DNA from: Congzhengia sp045635085
Lineage (GTDB): Bacteria; Bacillota; Clostridia; UBA1381; UBA9506
Assembly: GCA_045635085.1 (NCBI GenBank)
Contig: JAZRBM010000008.1
Coordinates: 62,001 to 126,000, forward strand
DNA: 64,000 nt
Direction of reading: 5' to 3'
Shown here: piece after piece, positions 1 through 7,418 of the stretch
Layout: every line of letters starts with the position of its first letter
How positions within the stretch are numbered: position 1 is the stretch's first letter
Made by a program: the position numbers and the translations under genes
Notes under the pieces: model-generated
Seen by the model: the letters and a program-made list of their open reading frames with translations, nothing else
Database searches by the model: none
Told to the model about the DNA's origin: nothing

Positions 1-489
1 GGTAACCGCATTGTAGATGTTTATGCAAGGATAAAGGACGATATAATAAATTTAAAGCCTGACTATATGAGCCTGCTTATCGGGGTAAACGATGTCTGGC
101 ATGAAGTAACCCGTAAAAATGGTGTCGATGCTCAAAAGTTTGAAAAAATATATACTATGCTTTTAGAAGAAGTTTTAAATGAGCTTCCTGATATTAAAAT
201 TATGATTTTAGAGCCGTATGTTCTTAAAGGCCCTGCAACAGAGGATTGTGATGAATGCCCCAACAAATGGGAAATTTTTGATCAAGAAGTCAAAGAAAGA
301 GCAAAAGTTGCAAAGCGCATTGCAGAAAAGTTCGGCTTTGTATTTGTGCCGTTGCAGGAAAGATTTGATACGTTGTCAAAGAAGACGAAATGCACAGATT
401 GCTGGACTCGTGACGGTGTTCATCCGGCGAGCGCAGGACATGAACTGATTAAAAGAGCATGGCTTGAAGGATTTAAAAAATTAAACTGA
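1..489 (+). CDS. SGNH/GDSL-family hydrolase, C-terminal part (5' truncated by window edge)
   Basis: The reading frame is open from base 1, so the N-terminus, including the GDS nucleophile block, lies outside the window. The visible part has the conserved GVND block (residues about 29-32 of the fragment) and ends with DGVHP (block V), which supplies the catalytic Asp and His of SGNH hydrolases. These enzymes are esterases or lipases and often deacetylate carbohydrates. No signal peptide can be judged without the start. A strong terminator follows the TGA stop directly, so this is the last gene of its transcript. The family call is firm; the substrate is unknown. Confidence 0.85.
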   Translation, partial: GNRIVDVYARIKDDIINLKPDYMSLLIGVNDVWHEVTRKNGVDAQKFEKIYTMLLEEVLNELPDIKIMILEPYVLKGPATEDCDECPNKWEIFDQEVKERAKVAKRIAEKFGFVFVPLQERFDTLSKKTKCTDCWTRDGVHPASAGHELIKRAWLEGFKKLN

Positions 490-496
490 TAATTAA

Positions 497-531
497 AAAG
501 TTGATGCTCTCTTAATCAGAGCATCAACTTT
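497..531 (+). terminator. Rho-independent terminator after SGNH hydrolase
   Basis: A perfect 14-bp stem (497-510 with 518-531) encloses a 7-base loop. The ascending arm starts with three A and the descending arm ends with three T, but no long T tract follows. It sits 8 bases after the hydrolase stop codon. Confidence 0.8.
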
Positions 532-556
532 GAGTTGTTAAATTAACTTGATATTT

Positions 557-596
557 GCACCTGTGGCGGAATTGGCAGACGCGCATGGTTCAGGTC
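557..596 (+). pseudogene. tRNA-Leu(CAG) 5' half, truncated after the anticodon loop
   Basis: From base 564 this stretch repeats the 5' half of the intact tRNA-Leu at 1528 without change: D arm, anticodon stem and the CAG anticodon, 33 bases in all. The seven bases before it (557-563) form a different but plausible acceptor strand beginning GCACC. This suggests a second tRNA-Leu gene rather than a copy of the downstream one. After base 596 the sequence turns into the leader of an acetyltransferase gene. No matching 3' acceptor strand or T arm is found nearby, so this cannot fold as a tRNA. Confidence 0.75.
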
Positions 597-634
597 ATAT
601 AATGTTTGTATATTATTATTTAAGGAGAAAACGG

Positions 635-1240
635 ATGATACCATTTGAAAAAAGGATCAACGATAAAAAAACTTTGCATGATTGGTTGTTATATGAGAAG
701 AAGTTATATCGTGTAAAAAGCACTTTCTTGAATAATATATTGTGCGCACTTGCGATTTCTGAAACTGCGATTCTCTTTAAACATCAAATTTTGTTGCGAA
801 AAGCTGAGTATTATAAAAATACGAATAAAAAAATTAGATATTTATTTTCGATTTTTAAACTTAGAAAAATGCAAAATAAATATGCTCTTCAGATTCCTTT
901 GAATTGCTGTGGTAGAGGTTTTAAAATAGTGCATCTTGGACCAATTTTAATCAATTCGAATGTATCTTTTGGAGAAGATTGTTCTGTGCACATATACACA
1001 TCTTTCGTTGCAGGTGGAACAACTGATGAAGCTCCGACTATTGGTAATAATTGTGTGATAGGTGTTGGTGCAGTTGTATTAGGTGGAGTTACTATAGCTG
1101 ACAATGTTGCCATAGGAGCAAATGCTGTTGTTAACAAAAGTGTGCTTGAAGAAAATATTGCGGTTGCCGGTATACCGGCGAAAAAGATTAGCAATAATGG
1201 CAGATTGGCATGGAAGAAGGGAAAATGTGAAAGCAATTAG
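635..1240 (+). CDS. Serine-acetyltransferase-like hexapeptide-repeat O-acetyltransferase (polysaccharide type)
   Basis: The start is the ATG at 635, 7 bases after AAGGAG (622-627), giving 201 residues. A longer in-frame reading runs back through the tRNA fragment and is unlikely to be used. The N-terminal half is helical and basic, with a DWLLYE motif as in the serine-acetyltransferase-like enzymes of exopolysaccharide and capsule loci. The C-terminal half is a left-handed beta-helix of hexapeptide repeats (for example IGNNCVIGVGAVVLGG), ending with the usual VAGIPAK motif. The family transfers acetyl from acetyl-CoA to a sugar or serine hydroxyl. It stands alone, away from any polysaccharide cluster, between tRNA-Leu fragments, and its last codons coincide with tRNA-like sequence, so transfer or rearrangement is likely. 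Confidence 0.8.
   Translation: MIPFEKRINDKKTLHDWLLYEKKLYRVKSTFLNNILCALAISETAILFKHQILLRKAEYYKNTNKKIRYLFSIFKLRKMQNKYALQIPLNCCGRGFKIVHLGPILINSNVSFGEDCSVHIYTSFVAGGTTDEAPTIGNNCVIGVGAVVLGGVTIADNVAIGANAVVNKSVLEENIAVAGIPAKKISNNGRLAWKKGKCESN
1225..1238 (+). repeat. 14-base match to the anticodon-stem/variable-arm segment of tRNA-Leu
   Basis: Bases 1225-1238 are identical to 1569-1582 inside the intact tRNA-Leu, where they form the 3' anticodon stem and the start of the variable arm. Here they encode the last codons of the acetyltransferase. A chance 14-base match so close to the other fragments is improbable. The fragment at 557-596 plus this one would continue a tRNA-Leu almost without a gap if bases 597-1224 were removed. 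Confidence 0.55.
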
Positions 1241-1250
1241 GATAAATTGA

Positions 1251-1343
1251 ATCGAGGATGAGAAGGTGTATCTGTCGAAAGTTGTTGTTTCAGATACTGT
1301 AAACTGTTTTGTAGACGCGGCTGACTATGGAGATGCAATATAA
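1251..1343 (+). pseudogene. Orphan 3' end of an unidentified protein gene
   Basis: An open frame runs from just after a TGA (1248-1250) to a TAA at 1341-1343, encoding about 30 residues with protein-like composition (it includes EKVYLSKVVV and ends DYGDAI). No start codon or ribosome binding site precedes it, so it looks like the tail of a truncated gene. A diverged nucleotide copy lies at 1415-1512. I cannot assign a family. Confidence 0.4.
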
Positions 1344-1380
1344 AAATTAATTTCATATGCGGATATGGCGGAATTGGCAG
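1253..1380 (+). repeat. Diverged direct repeat, copy A (gene tail, AT-rich spacer, tRNA-Leu 5' end)
   Basis: Copy A aligns end to end with copy B at 1415-1549. Both run from CGAG through a GTAAACTG/GCAAACTG core and an AT-rich spacer into the same 22 bases of tRNA-Leu 5' sequence. The gene-tail part has many substitutions, while the tRNA part is identical. Copy B continues as an intact tRNA; copy A leaves tRNA sequence after the D arm. Confidence 0.6.
1359..1380 (+). pseudogene. tRNA-Leu 5' fragment (acceptor strand and D arm only)
   Basis: These 22 bases are identical to the first 22 bases of the intact tRNA-Leu at 1528, then diverge. Bases 1375-1381 pair perfectly with 1395-1401 (a TGGCAGC inverted repeat), making a small hairpin where the tRNA identity ends. 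There is no anticodon arm or 3' half, so it cannot give a tRNA. Confidence 0.7.
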
Positions 1381-1414
1381 CTTTGAGCACGAGTGCTGCC
1401 AGTGGCAGATACAA

Positions 1415-1549
1415 CGAGTGCGAAAAGGTGAAGCGGTCAAAATCTTTGATTTTGGGCACCGCAAACTGTCTCGCGGGCGCGTCTGCCAAAGAAGCCTTGT
1501 ATATAAAATATAATTTAATAATTACTTGCGGATATGGCGGAATTGGCAG
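1415..1549 (+). repeat. Diverged direct repeat, copy B (leads into the intact tRNA-Leu)
   Basis: This is the partner of copy A (1253-1380). Around 1478-1490 it also holds an inverted copy of a 13-base piece of the tRNA D-arm region (TTGGCAGACGCGC on the minus strand), a further sign of tRNA-derived rearrangement. No intact reading frame with a ribosome binding site is present. Confidence 0.55.
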
Positions 1550-1614
1550 ACGCGCATGGTTCAGGTCCATGTGAAAGCAATTTCATGCAGGTTCAAGTCC
1601 TGTTATCCGCACCA
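1528..1614 (+). tRNA. tRNA-Leu(CAG), intact
   Basis: An 87-base class II tRNA. The GCGGATA acceptor strand pairs with TATCCGC (1604-1610), followed by discriminator A and an encoded CCA. The D arm has the usual leucine pattern, the anticodon stem CATGG/CCATG encloses TTCAGGT (anticodon CAG), a long variable arm follows, and the T arm carries GTTCAAGTCC. It reads leucine CUG codons. A strong terminator follows directly. Confidence 0.93.
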
Positions 1615-1653
1615 AAAATACGGAGCATCCATAAACGGATGCTCCGTATTTTT
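1615..1653 (+). terminator. Terminator of tRNA-Leu, probably bidirectional
   Basis: A 16-bp perfect stem (1615-1630 with 1637-1652) around a 6-base loop ends in a run of five T. A-rich and T-rich flanks on both sides mean it could also end the minus-strand mgsA transcript, whose stop codon is at 1661. Confidence 0.88.
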
Positions 1654-1660
1654 ATGTATA

Positions 1661-2071
1661 TTATTTTTTATCTTTTGGATTAACAATATCTCTCCAGTCT
1701 AAGTCTCCTCTGTCAAGACCGCGAACCAAAACCTCAGCGGTTGCCGAGTTTGTGGCAAGAGGTACATTGTGTACGTCACACAGACGCAAAAGTGCCGAAA
1801 CATCAGGCTCGTGCGGCTGAGCTGTGAGAGGGTCACGGAAAAATAAAACGAGGTCAATCTCATTATAGGCAATTCTTGCCCCAATCTGTTGGTCGCCGCC
1901 CTGCGGACCTGACAAGAATCTATGAACATTAAGTCCTGTAGCATCGGAAATTAATCCGCCTGTTGTACCTGTGGCACAAAGCATATGCTTTTGTAAAATG
2001 CCTTTATATGCTATACAGAACTGAATCATAAGCTCTTTCTTTTTATCGTGTGCAATTAATGCAATATTCAA
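1661..2071 (-). CDS. mgsA: Methylglyoxal synthase
   Basis: MgsA converts dihydroxyacetone phosphate to methylglyoxal and phosphate, a bypass that relieves sugar-phosphate build-up. The protein begins NIALIAHDKKKELM and has the phosphate-binding ATGTTGG loop, the SGPQGGDQQIGA block and DPLTAQPHEPDV, covering the catalytic Asp and His residues of the family. I place the start at the TTG at 2069-2071, 9 bases after GGGAG; the TTG three codons upstream touches the ribosome binding site. The 136 residues match the usual length. It has its own promoter but lies in the same order as in other Clostridia, after the mre/min block. Confidence 0.95.
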   Translation of the reverse strand: MNIALIAHDKKKELMIQFCIAYKGILQKHMLCATGTTGGLISDATGLNVHRFLSGPQGGDQQIGARIAYNEIDLVLFFRDPLTAQPHEPDVSALLRLCDVHNVPLATNSATAEVLVRGLDRGDLDWRDIVNPKDKK

Positions 2072-2118
2072 GTCTACCAACTCCCGTCAACAATTTAAAT
2101 GATACACTCTACATATGC

Positions 2119-2147
2119 ATTATAACATAACATTGCATCAGAGTCTA
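2119..2147 (-). promoter_or_regulatory. Sigma-A-type promoter of mgsA
   Basis: On the minus strand a -35 box TAGACT (2147-2142) is followed after 17 bases by a perfect TATAAT (2124-2119). The mgsA start lies about 48 bases downstream. Confidence 0.6.
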
Positions 2148-2188
2148 TATTTTTTTAAAAAAACGAAAATAATTTAAAAAAAATTCAT

Positions 2189-2812
2189 TTATACATACTG
2201 CTCAATTTTTATATCGTCGCCTATAAGATATGCGATTTCAGGAACACCGGGCAAGAATTTTTTTAAAGCACTCGATTTTACGGATGCCGACACATCTGCA
2301 ATGCGTATTTCTTCGGCAAAAAAGCGCATAGCAACTATTGCAGAGTCGCGTCTTCCGTCTTTTCCGGCAAAAGCTTTGCCAAAAAGTGAGCCAAGTATAA
2401 AAATATTTGCGCCTGACTTAACCACTGCGCCCTTTTCTACATCGCCTATTATAATTAAGTTGTGCTCTGATTCTAAAATCTCGCCTGCTTTTACGGTAGT
2501 TCTTACAAACTTTGAAATTCCCTCGTCGTCTGCCAATTCATCCAAAACAGAATGTTGCTTGGGTAAAAGCTTAGGTGCTTGTTCTATAAAGACAACCTCG
2601 GTGTTTTTCAGCATTTGGACAACAATTGGACGAAGAGCGAAAACCTCGACATCTGTAAGAGAAGAGCTTGTCATATAGACCTCGAGCATTTCTTCGTTAA
2701 AAAACTGCGCGCTCTCTGAAAGCTTTTGCATAAGCTCTTCGGCGGCAAGGTTTGGGTCCTTTTCATCTATTAAAATCATAATACCGCAGGGAGAACCCTT
2801 TAAAGTTACCAT
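2189..2812 (-). CDS. minC: Septum site-determining protein MinC
   Basis: MinC inhibits FtsZ polymerisation away from midcell. This 207-residue protein has the two expected parts: an N-terminal MinC_N domain (residues about 1-95), and a C-terminal right-handed beta-helix (about 105-200) with the pattern LIIIGDVEKGAVVKSGANI. That helix dimerises and binds MinD. The gene follows mrdA at 15 bases spacing in the maf-mreBCD-mrdA operon. The usual next genes, minD, minE and rodA, are absent: only about 120 bases separate minC from mgsA. MinC works poorly alone, so MinD is presumably encoded elsewhere. Confidence 0.93.
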   Translation of the reverse strand: MVTLKGSPCGIMILIDEKDPNLAAEELMQKLSESAQFFNEEMLEVYMTSSSLTDVEVFALRPIVVQMLKNTEVVFIEQAPKLLPKQHSVLDELADDEGISKFVRTTVKAGEILESEHNLIIIGDVEKGAVVKSGANIFILGSLFGKAFAGKDGRRDSAIVAMRFFAEEIRIADVSASVKSSALKKFLPGVPEIAYLIGDDIKIEQYV

Positions 2813-2826
2813 AATAAATCCACTTC

Positions 2827-4584
2827 CTATTCTACTATATTAAAATATTGCTGTAATATTTTTTTTGCTATTTTTGCTGCCTGATTTCCTGATGCTCCGC
2901 CCTCTACTACAACGCAAAAGGCGATCTTGGGCGCATCTAGAGGTGCGTATCCTATAAAAAGCCCGTTTGTGCGCTTTGAAACCTGGGCAGTTCCTGTTTT
3001 TCCTGCGACGGTTATAGGAAAATCGCGAAAAATCTCCTTAGCTGTTCCTTTTTTGGTAACATAAACCATACCATCATTTATAGTTTGCATCGTTTCGTCC
3101 GAAATGTCAATAGTATTTAATATTTTTGGCACAGTATATTCTATTTTGCCGCCAGGAGGTAAAACACCTTTTAAAACATGAGCGCTGTAGAGCGTTCCGC
3201 CATTTGCCAGTGCGGCGGCGTAATTACACAGAGCTATGGGAGTAAAACGGTTGTCACTCTGACCTATTGCAGACTGCAGAGTATCGCCTGCATACCAATG
3301 CCCCCCGTTATCTTTTCGGTTTTGGGGAGTTGCAATTGTGCCTATTGCCTCTTCTTGTGTAAGCTCTATTCCCGTTGCACTATCCAGTCCGAAGCTTTGT
3401 GCAACCTCTGAGAGAGCATCAATGCCCACTCTCTTTCCCAATTCATAGAAAAAATAGTTACACGAAACACCGAGTGCCTCTTTTATGTCTATCCTTCCGT
3501 GCGTGGTACCTTTTTCGCGATATATGTTGCATTTGAATACCTGGTCAAAATACTCATACTTTCCTAAGGTTTTAATCTGTTCTTCCGCGTTTGTTTTTTT
3601 GCTTTCTAGTGCTGCAATAGCAGTTATCGGCTTAAAGGTTGAGCCTGGCTCATACAGACCAGAAAGACACCTGTTAAAAAAAGGCTTATTTTTATTTTTT
3701 GCTAATTCAGTATATTTTTTGTTAAATTCAGCGAGGTTATAGTCAGGATTTGATGCTAAAGCTAAAATTTCTCCTGAATTTACTTCCATAACTATTGCAC
3801 TGCCGCCCAAAGCATTAGGGGTACTTGAAATAACTGAAGACAATGCATCCTCTGCCGCTTGCTGCAAGGGCAAATCAATAGTTAAAAGAACATCATTTCC
3901 TGCTATTGGCTCAATATTTTGAGTGAATTTTTTTACTTCTTTTCCTGTATATTTTTCCCTGGCACGCCTTCCGTCTTGTCCTTTTAAAATTTTTTCAAAG
4001 GCTTTTTCAGCGCCCTGTTTTCCTATATAGTCATCGTAGCTATACCCTGACAATTCAGAATATTCTGATTTACTTATCAGTCCGCATCTGCCAAGCAGGT
4101 GAACTGCTAATTCGGGATAAAAATACTCTCTTACGGGCTTTGTGACAATTTCCACACAAGGGTATTTTTCGGGTGATTCTTTTATTTTTGTAATTATTGC
4201 AGGCTCTGCATCTTCTAAAAAAACAAACGGATTATTATATGAAAGAGCGTGTTTTTTAATGTCAGAAAGTAGCTCATCATATGTCATATCAACTAATTTT
4301 GATAAATTTTTTACCGTAACGGCCAAAGATAAATCGTCTCTTTTCTTTACCAAAACAATGAACCCTTGTCTGTTGCCCGCTAAGACATTACCGTTTCTGT
4401 CGCATATTTTTCCTCTTGGCGCAGATACTTTTTCGGTTAAGGACAGCTGTGTAATTATTGTTTTTTGGGCATCTTCGCTTTTTATGAGCTGAAGATAGAA
4501 AAGTCTTGTCAAAATAAGTAAAAAAAACAACCCGACAAAAATATATAACGCCAGATAGCGTGAGAATTTTTTATTTATTTTCAA
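2827..4584 (-). CDS. mrdA: Penicillin-binding protein 2 (elongasome transpeptidase)
   Basis: A class B PBP that cross-links lateral-wall peptidoglycan with RodA and MreBCD. A short cytoplasmic tail and one membrane segment (about residues 10-30) are followed by the dimerisation domain (APRGKICDRNG) and the transpeptidase domain. Its motifs are all present: STFK with nucleophile Ser315, SCN, and KTGT at 529-532. Length 585 fits the family. The start is a TTG (4582-4584) overlapping the mreD stop codon, so the two are translationally coupled. SpoVD is an alternative name, but the mreCD linkage favours MrdA. Confidence 0.93.
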   Translation of the reverse strand: MKINKKFSRYLALYIFVGLFFLLILTRLFYLQLIKSEDAQKTIITQLSLTEKVSAPRGKICDRNGNVLAGNRQGFIVLVKKRDDLSLAVTVKNLSKLVDMTYDELLSDIKKHALSYNNPFVFLEDAEPAIITKIKESPEKYPCVEIVTKPVREYFYPELAVHLLGRCGLISKSEYSELSGYSYDDYIGKQGAEKAFEKILKGQDGRRAREKYTGKEVKKFTQNIEPIAGNDVLLTIDLPLQQAAEDALSSVISSTPNALGGSAIVMEVNSGEILALASNPDYNLAEFNKKYTELAKNKNKPFFNRCLSGLYEPGSTFKPITAIAALESKKTNAEEQIKTLGKYEYFDQVFKCNIYREKGTTHGRIDIKEALGVSCNYFFYELGKRVGIDALSEVAQSFGLDSATGIELTQEEAIGTIATPQNRKDNGGHWYAGDTLQSAIGQSDNRFTPIALCNYAAALANGGTLYSAHVLKGVLPPGGKIEYTVPKILNTIDISDETMQTINDGMVYVTKKGTAKEIFRDFPITVAGKTGTAQVSKRTNGLFIGYAPLDAPKIAFCVVVEGGASGNQAAKIAKKILQQYFNIVE

Positions 4585-5042
4585 AATTGCGACCTCTTAA
4601 AAATAAAATATATAAATAACGACAAAAGAGCTTTTGCCAAAGAAAAAGCTAAAATGTTAAATATACTCCAAAGTGATATAAAGACCTGTCCGTAGGCAAT
4701 CACATTTATAATATTTGCTGCAATATAATAAATTAAATATATAAAAAAACTGACAAAAAAAACCTTTTTAAAATTAAGCCCTAAAAACATTTCTCCAAGC
4801 CACAGACACAAAAGTGCCAAATAGAGGTATATCAAAGAAAAAAAGGGGAGCGTCAAACCGATCATATCGCAAAAAAGACCAAAGAGCGCACAGACCTTTA
4901 TCGACACAGAATCTTTTTTATAAAGACAAAAGCTGATACACAAAACAAGTGATGTCCGAAAATTTTTAAAAATACAACTGTCTAAAAATGCTAAGAGCGC
5001 TAAAACAAGCAAAAGGAGTGCGTATTTTATTGTTTTTTTCAT
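4581..5042 (-). CDS. mreD: Rod-shape-determining protein MreD
   Basis: A 153-residue, very hydrophobic protein with about five membrane segments and basic ends. MreD belongs to the elongasome and links MreC to MreB and the PBP2/RodA pair. Sequence conservation in MreD is weak, so the call rests on size, topology and its place between mreC (4 bases upstream) and mrdA (4-base overlap). Confidence 0.9.
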   Translation of the reverse strand: MKKTIKYALLLLVLALLAFLDSCIFKNFRTSLVLCISFCLYKKDSVSIKVCALFGLFCDMIGLTLPFFSLIYLYLALLCLWLGEMFLGLNFKKVFFVSFFIYLIYYIAANIINVIAYGQVFISLWSIFNILAFSLAKALLSLFIYFIFKRSQF

Positions 5043-5046
5043 ATTT

Positions 5047-5802
5047 TTACTCCGAGGCTATCAAGGAAAGTGAGCGAATTTTAAAAAAATCCACTTCTGT
5101 TTTTATAACGGTATCAGCATTTCTTTTCTTGATTGTTCCAACCAATAACCCTTTTGGATAAGTGTCGGATAAGCCTGATGTTGTGACGATGCTACCCAGC
5201 GGCTTTTGGGCGGTATTTGAAAAAAAAGAAACATCACACATATTGCTTTTATAAAGCTCCATTTTGCCTGTGATTAGCCCAGCGTCCTCTTTTTCGTTAA
5301 CGATGCCTGTTGATATTTGCGGTGCACTTATGGGGGTAACTATAGAAACAGAGTCAAAGCATTCTGTCACTCTTCCGACTAATGCATTTCCCCAGATTGC
5401 TACGTCGTCTTTTTTAATTCCTTGGTTTTTTCCGCAATCAACAGTGAGCGTGAAGTTGCCAGTTGAGTTGATTTTTATTACTTTTGCGTTTGCTTTTACT
5501 TTGTAAGAACTGTTTTTTTTAAGGCTCAGCAGTTTATAAAGGTCATCGTTTTCATTTTTTAAAAGCTTGTTTTCTGTTTTATAAAAATTGCTTTTTGAAA
5601 GCTCCTTTTTAAGATTTTCGTTTTCATCTAAAAGCTCTCGTCTGCTGAGTGCAGCATAAAGATTTTCTGCGCCAGAGTTTATGTTTTGGGTGATTTTTGA
5701 AAAAATTTTATTTGAAAGGTTGACGTATTGGGCTTTTAGGGAAAATGAAAAAATCAGGACAGAGAATGTAAACACAAAAATAAAAAGACCGATTTTTTTC
5801 AT
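5047..5802 (-). CDS. mreC: Rod-shape-determining protein MreC
   Basis: MreC is a bitopic membrane protein whose outer domain activates PBP2. The 251 residues show one N-terminal membrane segment (about 4-24), a coiled coil rich in Glu, Leu and Asn (about 55-95), and the double beta-barrel with the typical KNQGIKKDDVAI and TSGLSDTYPKGLLVGTI motifs. The start codon overlaps the mreB stop (ATGA), indicating coupling. Confidence 0.94.
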   Translation of the reverse strand: MKKIGLFIFVFTFSVLIFSFSLKAQYVNLSNKIFSKITQNINSGAENLYAALSRRELLDENENLKKELSKSNFYKTENKLLKNENDDLYKLLSLKKNSSYKVKANAKVIKINSTGNFTLTVDCGKNQGIKKDDVAIWGNALVGRVTECFDSVSIVTPISAPQISTGIVNEKEDAGLITGKMELYKSNMCDVSFFSNTAQKPLGSIVTTSGLSDTYPKGLLVGTIKKRNADTVIKTEVDFFKIRSLSLIASE

Positions 5803-6770
5803 CTGCTTATTCCTTTTTTAAAAAATGCGCACGCACCAACGGCGGCGCTTTCAAACGGAATTTTTGAAATGTTCGTTTTGATTCCTATATTTTCTTCTAT
5901 ATACCTGTCTAATCCCGAGAGCTTTGACACTCCTCCCAAAAGGCATATTCCGTGCTCTGTTATATCATATATGAGCTCTTGCGGAGTGTTTTCCAGAGTT
6001 TTTTTAATAAGATTTATTATTTCTTTAAGTTCGCTCGAAATAGCAAAAGAAACATCGTCACAGGTTATAGAAACCTCCTTTGGAAGACCTGATATTTCAT
6101 CTCTTCCCACAGCTAAATAAGTGTCGCTTCCGCCATAGCAATTACCTATTTTTATTTTTATTTCCTCTGCGGTTTTTTTGCCGATTTTTATACCGTAATT
6201 CTTTTTGATATAGTCAATAATGGATAAATCCATCTTATCTCCGCCACAGTTGTAAGAAGTTGCAGATACGATACCGCCAAAAGACACAACAGTTGCACAC
6301 GCTTTTCCACCGCCTATGTCTAAAACCATATTGCCAAGTGGCTTTTCCACGTCTACATCAGAGCCTACAAGCGATGCAATAGATGCATCGAAGGTGTAGT
6401 CGCACTTGACATTTGAGCGCGCAACACACTCTATCATCACTCTGTTTTCTACGTCTGTGAGACCATACGGGATGCAGATCGTAGCCTTAGGACGCAGGAT
6501 TCCTTTTGGAAAGGTGTTTTCTATAAACACCTTAAGCATCGCCGCGGCAGAGTCAAAATCGCTGACCACACCGCCTTTTACAGGAGATATGACCTTTATA
6601 TCTTTTGGAGCTTTTCCCAAAAGAGATTTTGCGTCACTCCCCACAGCAACAAGCTGCCCGTTTTTTAAATCAATCGCAGCCAAAGACGGTTCATTTAAGA
6701 CAACTCCCAGATTTTCTTCTGCTATTACTGTGTTTGAAGTTCCAAAATCAATACTTATGTGCTTTGACAT
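5799..6770 (-). CDS. mreB: Rod-shape-determining protein MreB (actin homologue)
   Basis: A 323-residue bacterial actin with the phosphate-1 motif DFGTSNT near the N-terminus, the phosphate-2 motif DIGGGKA, and the adenosine motif LLGGVSKL near the C-terminus. MreB filaments guide elongasome movement along the inner membrane. It is somewhat shorter than the usual 330-345 residues and diverged in places, as in Mbl or MreBH paralogues. The link to mreC and mreD still supports MreB. The ribosome binding site is AGGAGG. Confidence 0.93.
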   Translation of the reverse strand: MSKHISIDFGTSNTVIAEENLGVVLNEPSLAAIDLKNGQLVAVGSDAKSLLGKAPKDIKVISPVKGGVVSDFDSAAAMLKVFIENTFPKGILRPKATICIPYGLTDVENRVMIECVARSNVKCDYTFDASIASLVGSDVDVEKPLGNMVLDIGGGKACATVVSFGGIVSATSYNCGGDKMDLSIIDYIKKNYGIKIGKKTAEEIKIKIGNCYGGSDTYLAVGRDEISGLPKEVSITCDDVSFAISSELKEIINLIKKTLENTPQELIYDITEHGICLLGGVSKLSGLDRYIEENIGIKTNISKIPFESAAVGACAFFKKGISR

Positions 6771-6806
6771 ACTTTTCCTCCTAACGTTATGTAAAGCACA
6801 AAGAAA

Positions 6807-7379
6807 TTAAAATATGTTAAATTCTTTTTTTAAAATGGAGTAAAGCTTTTGAAGCGGGAGTCCGACAACGTTAAAATAATCGCCGCAAATTTCTTCTATA
6901 AATTTTGCCCCAAAACCCTGGATTGCGTATGCGCCAGCTTTATCCATACATTCTTTTGTTTTGATATAAGAGGTTATTTCATCGTCTGAAAGGGGCGCAA
7001 ATTTAACCTTTGTTTCTACATAGAAGCTTTCTGATTTGGCGCTTTTGTTGTCTAAAACGGTTACGCCTGATATTACGCTGTGCCACTTGCCTGAAAGGGA
7101 TTTTAGCATATTATACGCGCACTCTTCGCCATCTGGTTTTCCTAAAATTCTGCCGTCTGAGACAACGATAGTATCAGCACCGATGACGAGTGCGTGTTCT
7201 TTGACGTTTTTTGCAACAGCAGCTGCCTTTTTTAAAGACAGTGATTCTGCAATAAAATATGGCGCAAGATTTTCGTCAAATGTTTCGTCGGCATCGCTTA
7301 CCATTATTTTAAACGGAATGTTTAATAAAGAGAGAATTTCTTTTCTTCTCGGAGAAGCCGAGGCTAAGATAATTTCCAT
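6807..7379 (-). CDS. maf: Maf family nucleoside triphosphate pyrophosphatase
   Basis: Maf proteins hydrolyse non-canonical or modified NTPs (dTTP/UTP type in this subfamily) and are linked to septum control. The 190 residues start with ILASASPRRKEIL, the phosphate-binding loop, and include the metal-binding TIV and GKP motifs and the C-terminal NVVGLPLQKL. It is transcribed just upstream of mreB (36 bases), the conserved Firmicutes order. The start ATG follows AAAGGAG. Confidence 0.94.
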   Translation of the reverse strand: MEIILASASPRRKEILSLLNIPFKIMVSDADETFDENLAPYFIAESLSLKKAAAVAKNVKEHALVIGADTIVVSDGRILGKPDGEECAYNMLKSLSGKWHSVISGVTVLDNKSAKSESFYVETKVKFAPLSDDEITSYIKTKECMDKAGAYAIQGFGAKFIEEICGDYFNVVGLPLQKLYSILKKEFNIF

Positions 7380-7418
7380 AAAATGTGCTCCTTTGTAGTT
7401 TGTTACTTTAATCGATAA

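Noticed and set aside
548..634. N-terminal extension of the acetyltransferase frame through the tRNA-Leu fragment
   Set aside because: It reads tRNA sequence as protein and has no ribosome binding site; the ATG at 635 has AAGGAG at proper distance.
1365..1574. Open frame of 69 codons across tRNA-like sequence
   Set aside because: It runs through a tRNA fragment and into the intact tRNA-Leu, has no ribosome binding site, and is explained by the repeat structure.
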